64,000 bases of DNA from Beijerinckiaceae bacterium (lineage in GTDB: Bacteria; Pseudomonadota; Alphaproteobacteria; Rhizobiales; Beijerinckiaceae), in contig JAPZTO010000002.1 of the NCBI GenBank assembly GCA_027532775.1, forward strand, positions 62,001 through 126,000, in the 5' to 3' direction. The translations under genes were made by a program, and so were the position numbers. Below the pieces are notes generated by a model. It did no database searches, was not told where the DNA came from, and saw only the letters and a program-made list of their open reading frames with translations. This document shows, piece by piece, positions 63,652 through 64,000 of this stretch; positions within the stretch are counted from its first letter, which is position 1, and every line of letters begins with the position of its first letter.

Positions 63652-64000
63652 TCAGGTCACCTCGAACCAGGTCGAGACACCAGCGGCGAAATGCTCGGCG
63701 ATGGTTGACCGGATCGCCCATCGACCGGGATTGTCGGCGATCAGCGCGACGCGGGCGATCGTGCCCGGCGCCAGATAGAGCGTGTCGAGGAAATAGGGCT
63801 CCCAGCCGTCATCATAGGCATGCAGCAGGCGGAAAGCATGGCCATGCACCGCAATGACCTGGGGCCAGGCCGTACGGTTTGCCAGCGCCAGCACGAGCAC
63901 GCGGCCGCGCTTCAGGCTGGCCAGCGGCTTGCCGGAAAAGCCGCCGGTCTTGCCGTCATTCAGCCGGAAGATCTGCGCGGGATCCGCGAAAAGCCGGGCC
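63652..64000 (-). CDS. multicopper-oxidase-like protein, C-terminal part (cut by window edge)
   Basis: The open frame continues past the right edge, so only the last 115 residues are seen. They form a third cupredoxin-type domain: VIAVHGHAFRLLHAY carries the expected His pair (HGH), and GTIARVALIADNPGRWAIRST precedes the end. Active multicopper oxidases normally have an HCHIxxHxxxGM motif here; this protein reads RSTIAEHFAAGVSTW. The Cys and two His of the copper cluster are gone and one His remains. It may therefore be a non-oxidase relative, similar in logic to SufI/FtsP. It is next to glnB but unrelated in function. Confidence 0.75.
   Translation of the reverse strand, partial: ARLFADPAQIFRLNDGKTGGFSGKPLASLKRGRVLVLALANRTAWPQVIAVHGHAFRLLHAYDDGWEPYFLDTLYLAPGTIARVALIADNPGRWAIRSTIAEHFAAGVSTWFEVT

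Noticed and set aside
63506-63721. A 71-codon minus-strand ORF upstream of glnB
   Set aside because: It has no RBS or family and covers the AT-rich regulatory patch and the end of the multicopper-oxidase-like gene.

Overview
The window reads as one contiguous stretch of high-GC chromosomal core genome from an alphaproteobacterium, most likely order Hyphomicrobiales (Rhizobiales). The pointers are the divK-pleD-rpmG block next to a DUF3572 gene, an RNase E with a long Arg-rich tail divergent from amiC-mrcA-prfB, a suf operon preceded by an Irr-type (ICE) palindrome, a pyrB-linked degenerate pyrC, and glnB-glnA. Genus cannot be decided from the sequence alone. No prophage, transposase, integron, CRISPR array, rRNA or tRNA was seen. 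Coding density is very high, and many gene pairs overlap by 1-14 bases or abut.

Layout. 0-2.3 kb: DUF3572 protein and the cell-cycle/polarity regulators divK and pleD. 2.3-9.6 kb: rpmG, an MFS exporter, a secreted protein, a NUDIX hydrolase with an expanded Nudix box, DUF983, RNase R, and an LrgA/LrgB pair placed between topA and rnr. 9.7-19.6 kb: topA, a soluble PAS chemoreceptor, panB, pyrB, an unknown membrane protein, pseudo-dihydroorotase pyrC, plsY and dprA. 19.6-25.2 kb: AEC transporter, a tyrosine-rich repeat protein, ruvX, an UPF0173 hydrolase, gatC-gatA and a GST. 25.3-39.4 kb: rne, amiC, mrcA, prfB (with an intact +1 programmed frameshift site), an M23 peptidase, a bcp-type peroxiredoxin and a very large AsmA/YhdP-like protein. 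39.4-51.8 kb: tyrS, an alpha/beta hydrolase, and the suf locus (cysteine desulfurase, sufB, sufC, sufD, sufS, sufT, sufA) with extra unknown genes between its members, then a TfoX-like gene. 51.8-64 kb: a RhlE-type DEAD helicase, small membrane and Spy-like proteins, a membrane chemoreceptor, parE, a Tat-exported PhoX phosphatase, glnA, glnB, and the C-terminal end of a multicopper-oxidase-like protein that runs off the right edge.

How the genes work together: most are housekeeping modules, namely pyrimidine, pantothenate and phospholipid synthesis, DNA topology, RNA decay, cell-wall growth, translation and nitrogen assimilation. The suf locus is the most distinctive part. A 21-bp palindrome of Irr-box type lies just downstream of a plausible promoter ahead of the first desulfurase. 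Three uncharacterised genes lie within or between the suf genes: a secreted NTR/TIMP-like protein next to a palindromic repeat, a Yip1-like membrane protein, and a secreted Cys-containing protein. I found no clear undescribed defence or mobile system. The best leads are the suf inserts, the pyrB-pyrC membrane protein, the pleD-rpmG intergenic hairpin, the NUDT19-like NUDIX protein and the multicopper-oxidase homologue lacking its copper-binding Cys. All functional statements rest on motif recognition and recalled family knowledge; no database search was run.
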